A stretch of DNA of 12,569 bases from JBAPRR01 sp049281195 (GTDB lineage: Bacteria > Actinomycetota > Acidimicrobiia > Acidimicrobiales > CAVXTF01): positions 1 through 12,569 of the forward strand of contig JBAPRR010000294.1 of NCBI GenBank assembly GCA_049281195.1. Direction: 5' to 3'. How positions within the stretch are numbered: position 1 is the stretch's first letter; each line of letters opens with the position of its first letter. Shown in pieces: positions 6,009-12,569 of this stretch. The translations under genes were made by a program, and so were the position numbers. Below the pieces are notes generated by a model. That model was not told the DNA's origin. It worked only from the letters and a program-made list of their open reading frames with translations, and did not search any database.

Positions 6009-8198
6009 ATGAATCTCAGATTCCTGCGCCGCGCGGCGGGCAGAGGGCTCGTTGTCACGGCGATGACATTCGGCATCTTGGGTCTTACGGCCTCGGTGTC
6101 GTCTGCAGCGAGCCCACAGGTGCCAACAGCATGGTACGTGTCGACGACTGCAACTCACACCACGGGTTGCGCCAGCGTCCCCCACGCTTGTAAGACAATC
6201 CAAGAGGCGCTTGCCGCCCAACAGGCAGCTAACTCCACCGGAACGATCCATGTAGCCGCGGGAACCTATGTGGGACAGGTGACGGCCGCACCCTCCGACA
6301 GCAACGTCACGATCACCGGTGCGGGAGAATCGAGCACCATCATCGAGCCCCCCACCCCGTCACACGGCTTGAACTTCGACACGGACACCGATACGAACGA
6401 TCCCCAGTACTACGTCATAGACGTGGAACCCGGAACAACAGCTTTCAATATCCAGAAGCTGACGGTCAACGGATCACAAGCGATCCCGTTTTTCGGCGCC
6501 GACTCCTATGGATGTGGACAGGACTACGTCGGCATCTACTACCACGCGGCGTCCGGCCTGGTGAAAAAGGTCGCAGTGACCGGTATCAGTATGGGCCCCA
6601 GTCTGTTCGGCTGTAATCAGGGACAAGGTATCTACGTCAACAGCACCATGGCCGACACTGCGACTGTGACGATGACAAAGGTGACCATGACCCCGCCGGC
6701 GGAACAAACGGCCACCGATTCCGTAGCCATTCCGAGCGGCAGTGCGAGCAGCGTTTCGGTGCCGGTGTCCAGCATCCCGGCTAGCTTTGTCAGTGGCAGT
6801 TACGTCAGTATCGACGGAAACGAATTCCTGACGGCGACGGTCGCCGGCAGTAACACCCTTTCGATCACCGGAAATCTCGACTACGCGGCACCATCGGGTT
6901 CGACGGTCGTGTACAACCCACTCGACTCGGCGTACGACAAGAACGGCGTGGCCTGCAATGACGAGTGGACTACCTGTACCGTCACGAAAGGCACTTTCCA
7001 AGGTGACGGCCCGAACGACGCGACGGCACAAAACAGCATCGAGTTCTTCGGCGCCGAATCGGGAAGCGTGACCCAGGCAAGCATCTCGGACAACAGCTGG
7101 ACCGGTGGCGGCGGCATTCTCAATGCTCCCGCCGGTATTGATGCCGTCAGCTCCGGGACTCTCGACCTCACCGGGAACACCATCACGAGCAACGACGAAG
7201 GCATCTACGCCGGTTACGTCCCCGCCTACGACGGAAGCGACGACGCGGCCGAAGGTCCTTGGACGATCTCCGGGAACACCACAACCGACTCGACGTCACT
7301 CGGAGCATCGGCCGGTGAATTCGGCTACGGGGTCGGCATCGAAATTGATGGTGCGAACCAATCCGGTGGATCACCTGAGCCGGTCGACGTGACGAGCAAC
7401 GTCGCAACCGGCAACGCCGAAGCCGGAATCCTGCTTACCGGCGACAACGGAGTGACCATCGGCGGAGCGGGTGACGGAAACACACTCGAAGACCAGTCGC
7501 TCGGAGCAGGCATGATCATCGGCGGCCCGAGCGAAAACTGCGACATCGTGGGAACATGCAGCTACGGAACGCCGGGCGTCGGATCGAGCTCGAGCCCCGG
7601 ATGGGCGACCTACGACAGCACCATCTCGTACAACACGGACGAAGATAATGGTGTCGGTGTCCTCGTCTTCGGGGCCTACGCGCCGGTCGGACTCATGGGA
7701 CTTCAGGCCGATCCGAACGCTGCCTACGACAACACGTTCAGCAATAACGCCTGGAACGGCAACTTACTCAGCAACGTTGCCGACTTCAGTGGCTACTACG
7801 GCACGCAGACGCTGACCGGAGCGAACAGTTCGGGTGAGACTTACGGCGGGAGCAACGTTCTTGCCGACAGCTGCGAGCCGTATCCCGGAGACAACGCCGC
7901 GGCCGACCTTGCTCTGGTGAACTACCCACCGTCAGGAGGCTCTGCACCGACCGGCGTAGCGGTTGCAAATTCCACCGTTACTGATGGGAGCACGCTAGCC
8001 ACGACGAGCAACAGCTTCTCCACCTTCACGACGTTCGGTGGAAGCGGAATTGTCACAGACAGTTCGGGTTTCATCAAAAACGGCGTCACGGGAACGGTCG
8101 GAAGCAACACATCCACGCTGACGTTGTCAAAGGCGGCAACGGGGAATAGTGGCACCGGGGCGGACACTCTGTGGGAAGGTGACTTCTACGTCTGCTGA
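6009..8198 (+). CDS. Secreted right-handed parallel beta-helix protein
   Basis: This is an exported 729-residue protein. It opens with a signal peptide: Arg-rich start, hydrophobic core at about 14-30, and likely cleavage near VSSA-A at 33/34. The mature start AWYVSTTATH, then KTIQEAL (about 61-67), TIHVAAGTY (78-86) and VTITGAGESSTII (about 98-110), is the classic entry of pectate-lyase-like beta-helix proteins. Later coils show repeated Asn-rich turns such as DLTGNTITSNDEGIYAG and TISGNTT. Two beta-rich segments, at about 226-303 and about 645-725, resemble each other and look like a duplicated side domain; the second ends the protein. Several Cys residues suit an extracellular protein. No catalytic residues of a known lyase are recognised, so an adhesin or structural surface role is as likely as polysaccharide binding. 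The ATG is preceded by TAGGGAG six bases away, giving a firm start. No LPXTG or membrane anchor is seen. Confidence 0.88.
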   Translation: MNLRFLRRAAGRGLVVTAMTFGILGLTASVSSAASPQVPTAWYVSTTATHTTGCASVPHACKTIQEALAAQQAANSTGTIHVAAGTYVGQVTAAPSDSNVTITGAGESSTIIEPPTPSHGLNFDTDTDTNDPQYYVIDVEPGTTAFNIQKLTVNGSQAIPFFGADSYGCGQDYVGIYYHAASGLVKKVAVTGISMGPSLFGCNQGQGIYVNSTMADTATVTMTKVTMTPPAEQTATDSVAIPSGSASSVSVPVSSIPASFVSGSYVSIDGNEFLTATVAGSNTLSITGNLDYAAPSGSTVVYNPLDSAYDKNGVACNDEWTTCTVTKGTFQGDGPNDATAQNSIEFFGAESGSVTQASISDNSWTGGGGILNAPAGIDAVSSGTLDLTGNTITSNDEGIYAGYVPAYDGSDDAAEGPWTISGNTTTDSTSLGASAGEFGYGVGIEIDGANQSGGSPEPVDVTSNVATGNAEAGILLTGDNGVTIGGAGDGNTLEDQSLGAGMIIGGPSENCDIVGTCSYGTPGVGSSSSPGWATYDSTISYNTDEDNGVGVLVFGAYAPVGLMGLQADPNAAYDNTFSNNAWNGNLLSNVADFSGYYGTQTLTGANSSGETYGGSNVLADSCEPYPGDNAAADLALVNYPPSGGSAPTGVAVANSTVTDGSTLATTSNSFSTFTTFGGSGIVTDSSGFIKNGVTGTVGSNTSTLTLSKAATGNSGTGADTLWEGDFYVC

Positions 8199-8251
8199 CA
8201 GCCAGTCCTTCGGGCTCATCGTCGAGCCCTCAGACACCTGAAGAAACTGCA

Positions 8252-8281
8252 CGGAAGCGGGGCCGCAAGGCCCCGCTTCCG
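8252..8281 (+). terminator. Strong GCAA-tetraloop terminator hairpin
   Basis: A perfect 13-bp stem runs from 8252-8264 and pairs with 8269-8281, closed by the GNRA tetraloop GCAA (8265-8268). It begins 54 bp after the beta-helix stop codon. No T-tract follows, as is usual for I-shaped terminators of GC-rich actinobacteria. It should uncouple the beta-helix gene from the propeller gene, implying the latter has its own promoter in 8282-8398. Confidence 0.8.
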
Positions 8282-8310
8282 CGTACGCCGAGGAGTCGTC
8301 TGCCCCGACG

Positions 8311-8317
8311 TATATAT
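8311..8317 (+). promoter_or_regulatory. Possible -10 element of the propeller gene
   Basis: TATATAT stands out as the only AT-only stretch between the terminator hairpin and the start codon at 8399. It could be a -10 box, but no good -35 hexamer lies 16-18 bp upstream. Proposed only because the strong terminator before it calls for a new promoter here. Confidence 0.2.
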
Positions 8318-8398
8318 GCATTCTCGGCCTGGTGCTACTACCTTCTTCCACGCAAGCATCAAGGCAGTGTTGCACCTGTGGTTCAAGGGGGAGCTTCG

Positions 8399-10660
8399 AT
8401 GGCAGGTCCGATCAGACGTCGCAATCGACGGCCGTACGCCCACGCTTTTGTCGCCGGCTTGGCGATGGCTCTGGGTTGTGCACTGCTGGCGCAACCTGCC
8501 AGTGCCCTTCCGGCCTATTCCCCGAAGGCCAACCTCACTAAGACGGCACCCTGGCAGGTTCAACCATCCCCCAACGCTCAGGTCAAAGAGGGTGCGTTCA
8601 CCGCGATCTCCTGCGTGTCTACGAACAGTTGTATAGCGGTGGGTGGGGTTCTCGGAGCAGGCGCAGTTCCCGTCGCACTGGCCGAGTCATGGAACGGCGA
8701 GAGTTGGACCTTGATGTCCGTCCCGACTCCGGAGGCCTCAGTATCGGCAGCCCTCAATGGCGTGTCATGTGTATCGGCCTCCATGTGTGCCGCGGTGGGG
8801 TACTACACGACAAGCAGCGGTTTGGAGGATCCCCTGGCCGAATCGTGGGACGGCACCGAGTGGACACTCCGGGCCGTGGCGGGCACTACCTACGGCGGGT
8901 CACTGTTCGGTGTCTCGTGCGCCACCTCAGCTGGCTGCCAGGCAGTCGGAATCAACTACGGCGACAATGGACAGGGCGATACGTCATTGGCGGAAGGTTG
9001 GGACGGCACGAACTGGACCGCCGAGAATGTCCCCGGAGAGCCGGGCGCCACCAACGCGGCGCTCAATTCCATTTCGTGTCCCGCCTCGGGCGATTGTGAA
9101 GCCGTCGGGACCTACGCCACCAACTCGTCCACCAACTTGACGTTGGCGGTCATATGGAATGCAACGACCTGGGAGCTGCAATCCCCCGCTGCTCCCACAG
9201 GCTTGATTCTGGACACTTTCGGAAGCGTGTCGTGCACATCGGCCAGTTCCTGCGTTGCCGTTGGGTACTACATCTCCACCTCTATAGAAGGGCGTGAGTC
9301 GCTCGCCGAATCATGGAACGGAACGAGCTGGAGTATCGAGACCACTCCCGACCCGGCGAACTCCCTTCAAACAATGGCTGATGCGGTGTCCTGTTCGTCA
9401 CCCACAGCGTGCACGGCGGTTGGCCAAAACGTGGAGTCGGGTGCCACGGTGCCCCTCGTGTTGAACTGGAACGGCTCTGAGTGGAGCATCCACAAAGCCA
9501 CCATCGCGCAGTCGTGGCAACAGAGCTCGTTCGGTGGGGTGGACTGTACGTCAGCCTCTTCCTGCATAGCCGTGGGTGGGGCGACCAAAGCCAGCAGCCC
9601 TTCTGTTCCGATGTCCGAAGGCTGGAACGGAGAGGACTGGTCGATCCAACCGGTGCCGATTGAACCAGGAACCGTCGGGGCCGCTCTTTATGGAGTGGCA
9701 TGCCCCAGTTCCACTATGTGCCTCGCAGTCGGAGTCGATGCCAGCAACAATCCAGTAGCCGAAATCTGGAACGGCTCTGAATGGATTACGCAACACGTTC
9801 CCACGGTCAACGGCGGTGGAGTTCTGAAGAAGGTGTCATGCGTCTCCGCCACAGACTGCATTGCCGTCGGGGTGTACGGACTGAAGAACCACCAGGGGAT
9901 GATCGAGCAGTGGAACGGCAAGACCTGGGAGATTCTGAAGACCCCCAAGGGTCAAGGAGAACTTGCCAGCGTGTCGTGTGTGTCTGGCGGATGCATGGCG
10001 GTTGGAGACGCACCGAATAGCTCCGAAACGCCAATCCCGTTGGCTGAGACATGGGACGGAACCACCTGGACGCCAACGATCGCTCCCAGTCCGGCCGGAT
10101 CCGTCCAGGCACAGTTCCTGTCGGTCTCGTGCACATCATTCAAGTCCTGTGTCGCAGTGGGCGTGTCGTACGACAACAACGGCAATCCGAGCGCTCTCGC
10201 CGAGTCGTGGAACGGTAAAACTTGGACGATCGGGGCTCCGGTGGGACCTCCGGACGGCAGCCTGGGCCTTACCGGTGTGTCCTGTCCATCAGCCACCGAC
10301 TGCGTCGCGGTCGGTTACACGATCAACAGACTCGACAGCCCTTCGGCCTTCGCCGAGTCGTGGAATGGCCAGGTGTGGACAGCCGAAAAGCTCCCCACTC
10401 CTTCAGGAGGCGCCCAGGTCTATGACGTGGCATGCTCATCTGCTGACGCCTGTGTCGCAGTAGGTGGACGGGGCAACGGCACACTGGCGGAAGGATGGAA
10501 CGGCACGGTATGGACTGTCGAAAAGACAGCTAATCCCCCGGGATCCTCAGGCAGTGGATATCTCGATGGCGTGACCTGTGCCCCGTCTTCGTGTACCGCA
10601 GTGGGCTACTACACCAACACTGCCGGCAACGCCTTGACCCTCGTGGAGGCGGACGGCTGA
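8399..10660 (+). CDS. Secreted 14-repeat protein, probable beta-propeller(s)
   Basis: This is an exported 753-residue protein of unknown function. ATG 8399 is chosen over an in-frame GTG at 8378 because AAGGGGGAG sits just before it. The signal peptide has a very basic start (RRRNRRPY), a hydrophobic core at 16-31 and likely cleavage after ASA (34-36). The rest is 14 repeats of about 50 residues (65-753) with the pattern VSC-x5-C-x-AVG ... LAE-x-WNG-x-x-W-x(5)-P. Each unit would give about four strands, one propeller blade. The paired Cys are kept in all 14 units (spacing one residue shorter in units 10 and 14), suggesting one disulfide per blade. Unit 14 stops before the WNG/W..P part, and the missing W..P strand is present at the N-terminus as PWQVQPSPN (51-59), as expected for ring closure. 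No catalytic or anchoring motif is visible. Carbohydrate or protein binding at the cell surface is a guess. Confidence 0.88.
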   Translation: MAGPIRRRNRRPYAHAFVAGLAMALGCALLAQPASALPAYSPKANLTKTAPWQVQPSPNAQVKEGAFTAISCVSTNSCIAVGGVLGAGAVPVALAESWNGESWTLMSVPTPEASVSAALNGVSCVSASMCAAVGYYTTSSGLEDPLAESWDGTEWTLRAVAGTTYGGSLFGVSCATSAGCQAVGINYGDNGQGDTSLAEGWDGTNWTAENVPGEPGATNAALNSISCPASGDCEAVGTYATNSSTNLTLAVIWNATTWELQSPAAPTGLILDTFGSVSCTSASSCVAVGYYISTSIEGRESLAESWNGTSWSIETTPDPANSLQTMADAVSCSSPTACTAVGQNVESGATVPLVLNWNGSEWSIHKATIAQSWQQSSFGGVDCTSASSCIAVGGATKASSPSVPMSEGWNGEDWSIQPVPIEPGTVGAALYGVACPSSTMCLAVGVDASNNPVAEIWNGSEWITQHVPTVNGGGVLKKVSCVSATDCIAVGVYGLKNHQGMIEQWNGKTWEILKTPKGQGELASVSCVSGGCMAVGDAPNSSETPIPLAETWDGTTWTPTIAPSPAGSVQAQFLSVSCTSFKSCVAVGVSYDNNGNPSALAESWNGKTWTIGAPVGPPDGSLGLTGVSCPSATDCVAVGYTINRLDSPSAFAESWNGQVWTAEKLPTPSGGAQVYDVACSSADACVAVGGRGNGTLAEGWNGTVWTVEKTANPPGSSGSGYLDGVTCAPSSCTAVGYYTNTAGNALTLVEADG
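8591..10657 (+). repeat. 14 tandem ~50-residue protein repeats
   Basis: These are coding repeats of the propeller-like protein, counted by their [LF]-x-x-[VI]-[SDAT]-C starts. Units are 46-53 residues long. First unit Cys are 72 and 78, and last unit Cys are 727 and 732. Units 1-13 carry the W-[ND]-G or W-N-A element; unit 14 is truncated. The repeats differ enough at DNA level that no long exact repeat is evident, which points to old duplication rather than recent expansion. Confidence 0.85.
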
Positions 10661-10670
10661 CCGCTCGACC

Positions 10671-10866
10671 TCACAGCAGCCGCATGTCGCGTTCGGCAGT
10701 CTCGATGACGTAGCCCATCGCCCTCGCGCACGTCGCCGGGCTCTTCGATGCGGATTCCTGCGGCTCCGCAAGCCTCGGCAACCTTGCTGAAGTCAGGGTT
10801 GTAGAAGGCGGTTCCGAAGGGAGCGAAGCCCGCTTCTTGCTGGTCACTCAGATAGGCAATCGGCCA
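10671..10866 (-). pseudogene. Remnant of a thiamine-diphosphate enzyme (PoxB/acetolactate-synthase-like) C-terminus
   Basis: The minus strand encodes LSDQQEAGFAPFGTAF followed by YNPDFSKVAEACGAAGIRIE and then EPGDV. This matches the C-terminal part of thiamine-diphosphate enzymes such as pyruvate oxidase/dehydrogenase (PoxB) and acetolactate synthase, where 'G(T/I)-x(3)-NPDF-x(3)-A-x-A-x-G-x-(K)G-x-RVE-x-P' lies after the cofactor-binding fold. After GDV the expected 'ALVDV' strand is absent, and a different frame (ARAMGYVIETAERDMRLL, stop at 10671-10673) may be the old C-terminal tail, implying a deletion plus frameshift. The N-terminal domains and the cofactor-binding GDG motif are missing. 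No start codon or ribosome binding site fits. It is wedged between the propeller gene and the stop of the beta-helix transferase-like gene. The family call rests on remembered motif similarity, and the exact enzyme is uncertain. Confidence 0.55.
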
Positions 10867-10925
10867 CTGCGGCGAACGTACCGAACTCCTCATGGCGAGC
10901 GTGGACAAGGTCGATCGAGCCACCA

Positions 10926-11969
10926 TCAGTGGCCCGACATCTCAGGTAGGTCATCAAGTTGCAGCGCCCAACCGGGAATCACCCGCGGCCCGGACAGTCG
11001 GCTCACTTCAACTGCTGGCATTCCGTCGATCTCGGTGCCGGCGGGAAATTGCGAGCGCTGTTTGACGACGGCGCCGGCCCGTACGATGCAATCGGCGCCC
11101 ACCTCGCTGCCATCGCAAACGATCGCCCCCGGTTCAATCACGGACCGCCGTCCAATGCGACACCCGTGGATCATCGCGCCCGGCCCCACTACAACTCCGT
11201 CCTCGATGATCAGGTCATTGTCAGGCAACAGATGCAGAACGGTGTTCTCCAGGATCTGCACGTCGTTGCCGATCCGCACGGGGCCGTGCGAGTCGCCGAT
11301 GATCTTGACTCCGGATCCGATGATGGAGCGCTCACCCACCACCACATCACCGGTGATTTCGGCAGTCGGAAAGAGCACGGCTGTCTCGTCGACGATCGGA
11401 GAGATCCCTCGATAAGCATGGACCGGGCCCACGGCGGGGCCTCCTTTTCTGGGTTCGACTCGGACTCCCGAAGATGAGGGCACCGAAAGGTCGCCTCCGC
11501 GTAAGACCCGGAGGCGATCAAGGTCTGCAGTCGAAGCAACGCGAACAATTCGGGCCGGTCTACCTACGGCCACCACATCACTGGGCAGAGTCGTTCCCGA
11601 TGGTACGACGGTGCCCTCACCGAGGAAGACTCGGTCGCCCAATGAGACTCCGGGCATCAGGACCGAGGCGTTACCGATTTCGCAAAGATCGCCCACCGTT
11701 GCACCGATCACCAGGCAGCGGTGGCCGAACACCGTCCGTCTACCGATCGCCACCGGGTCCTCGAGCGAGCCGACCACAACAGAATTCTCGATGACCAGGG
11801 ATCCTGTTCCGATTGCCACGGCCCCGTTGCTCGAACGAACGATGGCGCCTTCGGAGAGGCCGGAGTTGTAACCCATAGTGGCGGTACCGAGCACGATCGC
11901 CGAACTGGCGATCTGGGGTAAACCGTCGCGGTTGGCATCGACAACTGTCTGGGCTGAGCCGGCGTTCAT
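10926..11969 (-). CDS. Tandem left-handed beta-helix (gamma-carbonic-anhydrase-like) protein
   Basis: This 347-residue cytoplasmic-type protein (no signal peptide) is made of two hexapeptide-repeat beta-helix domains, about 18-143 and about 188-326, joined by a 45-residue linker. The [LIV]-G-x4 rhythm runs through both, for example IGRRTVFGH and IGNASVLMPGV in the first and VVVGERSIIGSG and IEDGVVVGPGAMIHG in the second. Single-domain relatives are gamma-carbonic anhydrases and PaaY/CaiE-like proteins, which form trimers with metal held by three His. Here the second domain keeps the equivalents of Cam His81 (His246) and His122 (His268) but has Pro263 in place of His117. The first keeps only the His117 equivalent (His83), with Gly67 and Ile88 at the others. 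An acyltransferase role is the alternative, since hexapeptide helices also occur there. ATG 11969 has only a weak ribosome binding site. It is divergent from the MFS gene. Confidence 0.8.
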   Translation of the reverse strand: MNAGSAQTVVDANRDGLPQIASSAIVLGTATMGYNSGLSEGAIVRSSNGAVAIGTGSLVIENSVVVGSLEDPVAIGRRTVFGHRCLVIGATVGDLCEIGNASVLMPGVSLGDRVFLGEGTVVPSGTTLPSDVVAVGRPARIVRVASTADLDRLRVLRGGDLSVPSSSGVRVEPRKGGPAVGPVHAYRGISPIVDETAVLFPTAEITGDVVVGERSIIGSGVKIIGDSHGPVRIGNDVQILENTVLHLLPDNDLIIEDGVVVGPGAMIHGCRIGRRSVIEPGAIVCDGSEVGADCIVRAGAVVKQRSQFPAGTEIDGMPAVEVSRLSGPRVIPGWALQLDDLPEMSGH

Positions 11970-12184
11970 ATCAGCGCACTCGACCCGCGCCGGTGTCCGA
12001 TAACAGGCACATTCGGAAGTTAACGCGCCGTGGGGCGGCTTCGCATCTGAGAGTCGCGGCTTGCGTTCCGGCGCAATAAGCCGGTGTCTCGGCTACCTTG
12101 ACCCGATCCCCGCCTCAGGCGCGAGAGAACGGGTGGTGCGGCGAGCGCAATAAGAACGGATCCGATGAGCGTTGTAGGGACTCG
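11970..12184. promoter_or_regulatory. Divergent promoter region between beta-helix protein and MFS exporter
   Basis: This 215-bp gap between two outward-facing genes must hold both promoters. It contains GCGCAATAAG twice in the same orientation (12071-12080 and 12145-12154). The first copy lies inside a palindrome, CCGGC (12068-12072) and GCCGG (12080-12084). A TTGACC (12098-12103) is -35-like for the MFS side, with no clear -10 partner. Such arrangements are typical of a locally acting regulator, but no regulator gene is in view. Confidence 0.4.
12068..12084. promoter_or_regulatory. Candidate operator palindrome
   Basis: CCGGC and GCCGG arms surround GCAATAA. The arms plus centre include the first copy of the GCGCAATAAG direct repeat, whose second copy lies 74 bp downstream at 12145-12154, close to the MFS start. 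A shared binding site for a repressor is plausible, though the arms are only 5 bp. Confidence 0.3.
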
Positions 12185-12569
12185 ATGGACATTCGGGCAC
12201 AGATCGATTCGATTCACGCCCCGATGACGGAGCACCCACCCCTGTCCGGCGCCCGGCGGTGGATGATTCTGGCTGTTCTCTGCATAACCCTGTTGTTGAT
12301 CAGTCTCGACAATACGATTCTCAACGTCGCCCTGCCTTCGATCGTCCGGTCACTTGACGCGACTTCTACGCAACTGCAGTGGATCGTCGATGCCTTTGCG
12401 ATCTTCTTTGCCGGTCTGCTGCTGAGCTTCGGGGCCCTGGGTGACCGACTAGGACGCAAATGGGTGTTCATGGCTGGGCTCGTAGTGTTCGGCGCCGGAT
12501 CAGCGCTCGCAGCCTGGTCTGACACTCCGGACCGGCTCACTGCAGCACGCGCGGTCATGGGGGTGGGAG
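12185..12569 (+). CDS. MFS exporter, DHA2 (EmrB/QacA) family, N-terminal part
   Basis: The gene runs off the window; 128 codons are visible of an expected 450-550 or more. The family exports drugs, dyes or metabolites by proton antiport with 14 membrane helices. After a polar 25-residue start, helix 1 (about 26-45) flows into LDNTILNVALPSI (41-53), the DHA2 signature at the end of helix 1. LQWIVDAFAIFFAGLLLSFG (64-83) is helix 2, and GALGDRLGRKWVF (83-95) is MFS motif A with Asp87, Arg88, Arg91 and Lys92. Helix 3 (94-110) and the start of helix 4 follow, with the conserved Arg122. ATG 12185 is preceded by GTAGGGA at short spacing. An inner in-frame ATG at 12224 has no ribosome binding site. 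It is divergent from the tandem beta-helix protein, and the two may share control. Confidence 0.9.
   Translation, partial: MDIRAQIDSIHAPMTEHPPLSGARRWMILAVLCITLLLISLDNTILNVALPSIVRSLDATSTQLQWIVDAFAIFFAGLLLSFGALGDRLGRKWVFMAGLVVFGAGSALAAWSDTPDRLTAARAVMGVG

Noticed and set aside
6474..7031. 185-residue minus-strand frame inside the beta-helix gene, with others of 60-140 residues
   Set aside because: They lie fully inside a gene with signal peptide, good start and clear fold pattern; the antisense proteins are Arg/Val-rich shadows.
8378..8398. Upstream GTG start for the propeller protein
   Set aside because: The good ribosome binding site AAGGGGGAG lies inside this stretch, placing the true start at ATG 8399, right before the basic signal peptide.
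8591..10657. CRISPR-like or satellite array
   Set aside because: The periodicity of about 150 bp is a coding repeat of about 50 residues with diverged DNA, kept in one long open frame.
10837..11415. 192-residue plus-strand frame opposite the tandem beta-helix gene
   Set aside because: Antisense to a clear hexapeptide-repeat gene, Pro/Ser/Arg-rich, no ribosome binding site.
12214..12558. 114-residue minus-strand frame at the right end
   Set aside because: It is antisense to the MFS exporter, whose motif A and DHA2 signature are unmistakable.

Overview
The window looks like chromosomal DNA of a high-GC Gram-positive bacterium of the Actinomycetota. Supporting signs are the GC-rich coding sequence, an MMPL transporter, an 895-residue ATP-binding LuxR-family (LAL) regulator, a DHA2-type MFS exporter, and a secreted protein built from Cys-paired 'AVG...WNG..W' repeats. 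I associate such repeats with Acidimicrobiia/Thermoleophilia-like lineages, but that placement is inference. No tRNA, rRNA, CRISPR array, transposase or phage gene is visible.

Layout. On the minus strand (5339 to 116) lie the LAL regulator, a small unrecognised beta-beta-alpha protein, and an MMPL transporter whose frame is cut by one in-frame TGA at codon 444 of 731. These three face the same way and may form one regulator/exporter locus. A 669-bp gap (5340-6008), AT-rich at about 5700-5865, follows and holds several inverted repeats. On the plus strand come two exported proteins: a 729-residue right-handed beta-helix protein (6009-8198), closed by a very strong GCAA-loop hairpin, and a 753-residue protein with 14 repeats of about 50 residues (8399-10660), probably one or two beta-propellers. 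The stretch 10671-10866 (minus) is a decayed C-terminal piece of a thiamine-diphosphate enzyme. It is followed on the minus strand by a 347-residue protein made of two fused left-handed beta-helix (gamma-carbonic-anhydrase-like) domains (11969-10926). A divergent 215-bp promoter region leads to the start of a DHA2/EmrB-QacA-type MFS exporter on the plus strand, cut by the window edge.

How the genes may work together. The left third looks like a regulator plus an envelope transporter, possibly for lipid or small-molecule export, now broken or needing readthrough. The centre supplies two large secreted, probably surface-associated proteins with no visible enzymatic motif. The right end has a divergent pair, a hexapeptide-repeat protein and a drug/metabolite exporter, which may share a control region. 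The most striking observation is that the two halves of the fused carbonic-anhydrase-like protein each keep a different, complementary part of the three-His metal site, in the same split that gamma-carbonic anhydrases use between neighbouring subunits.
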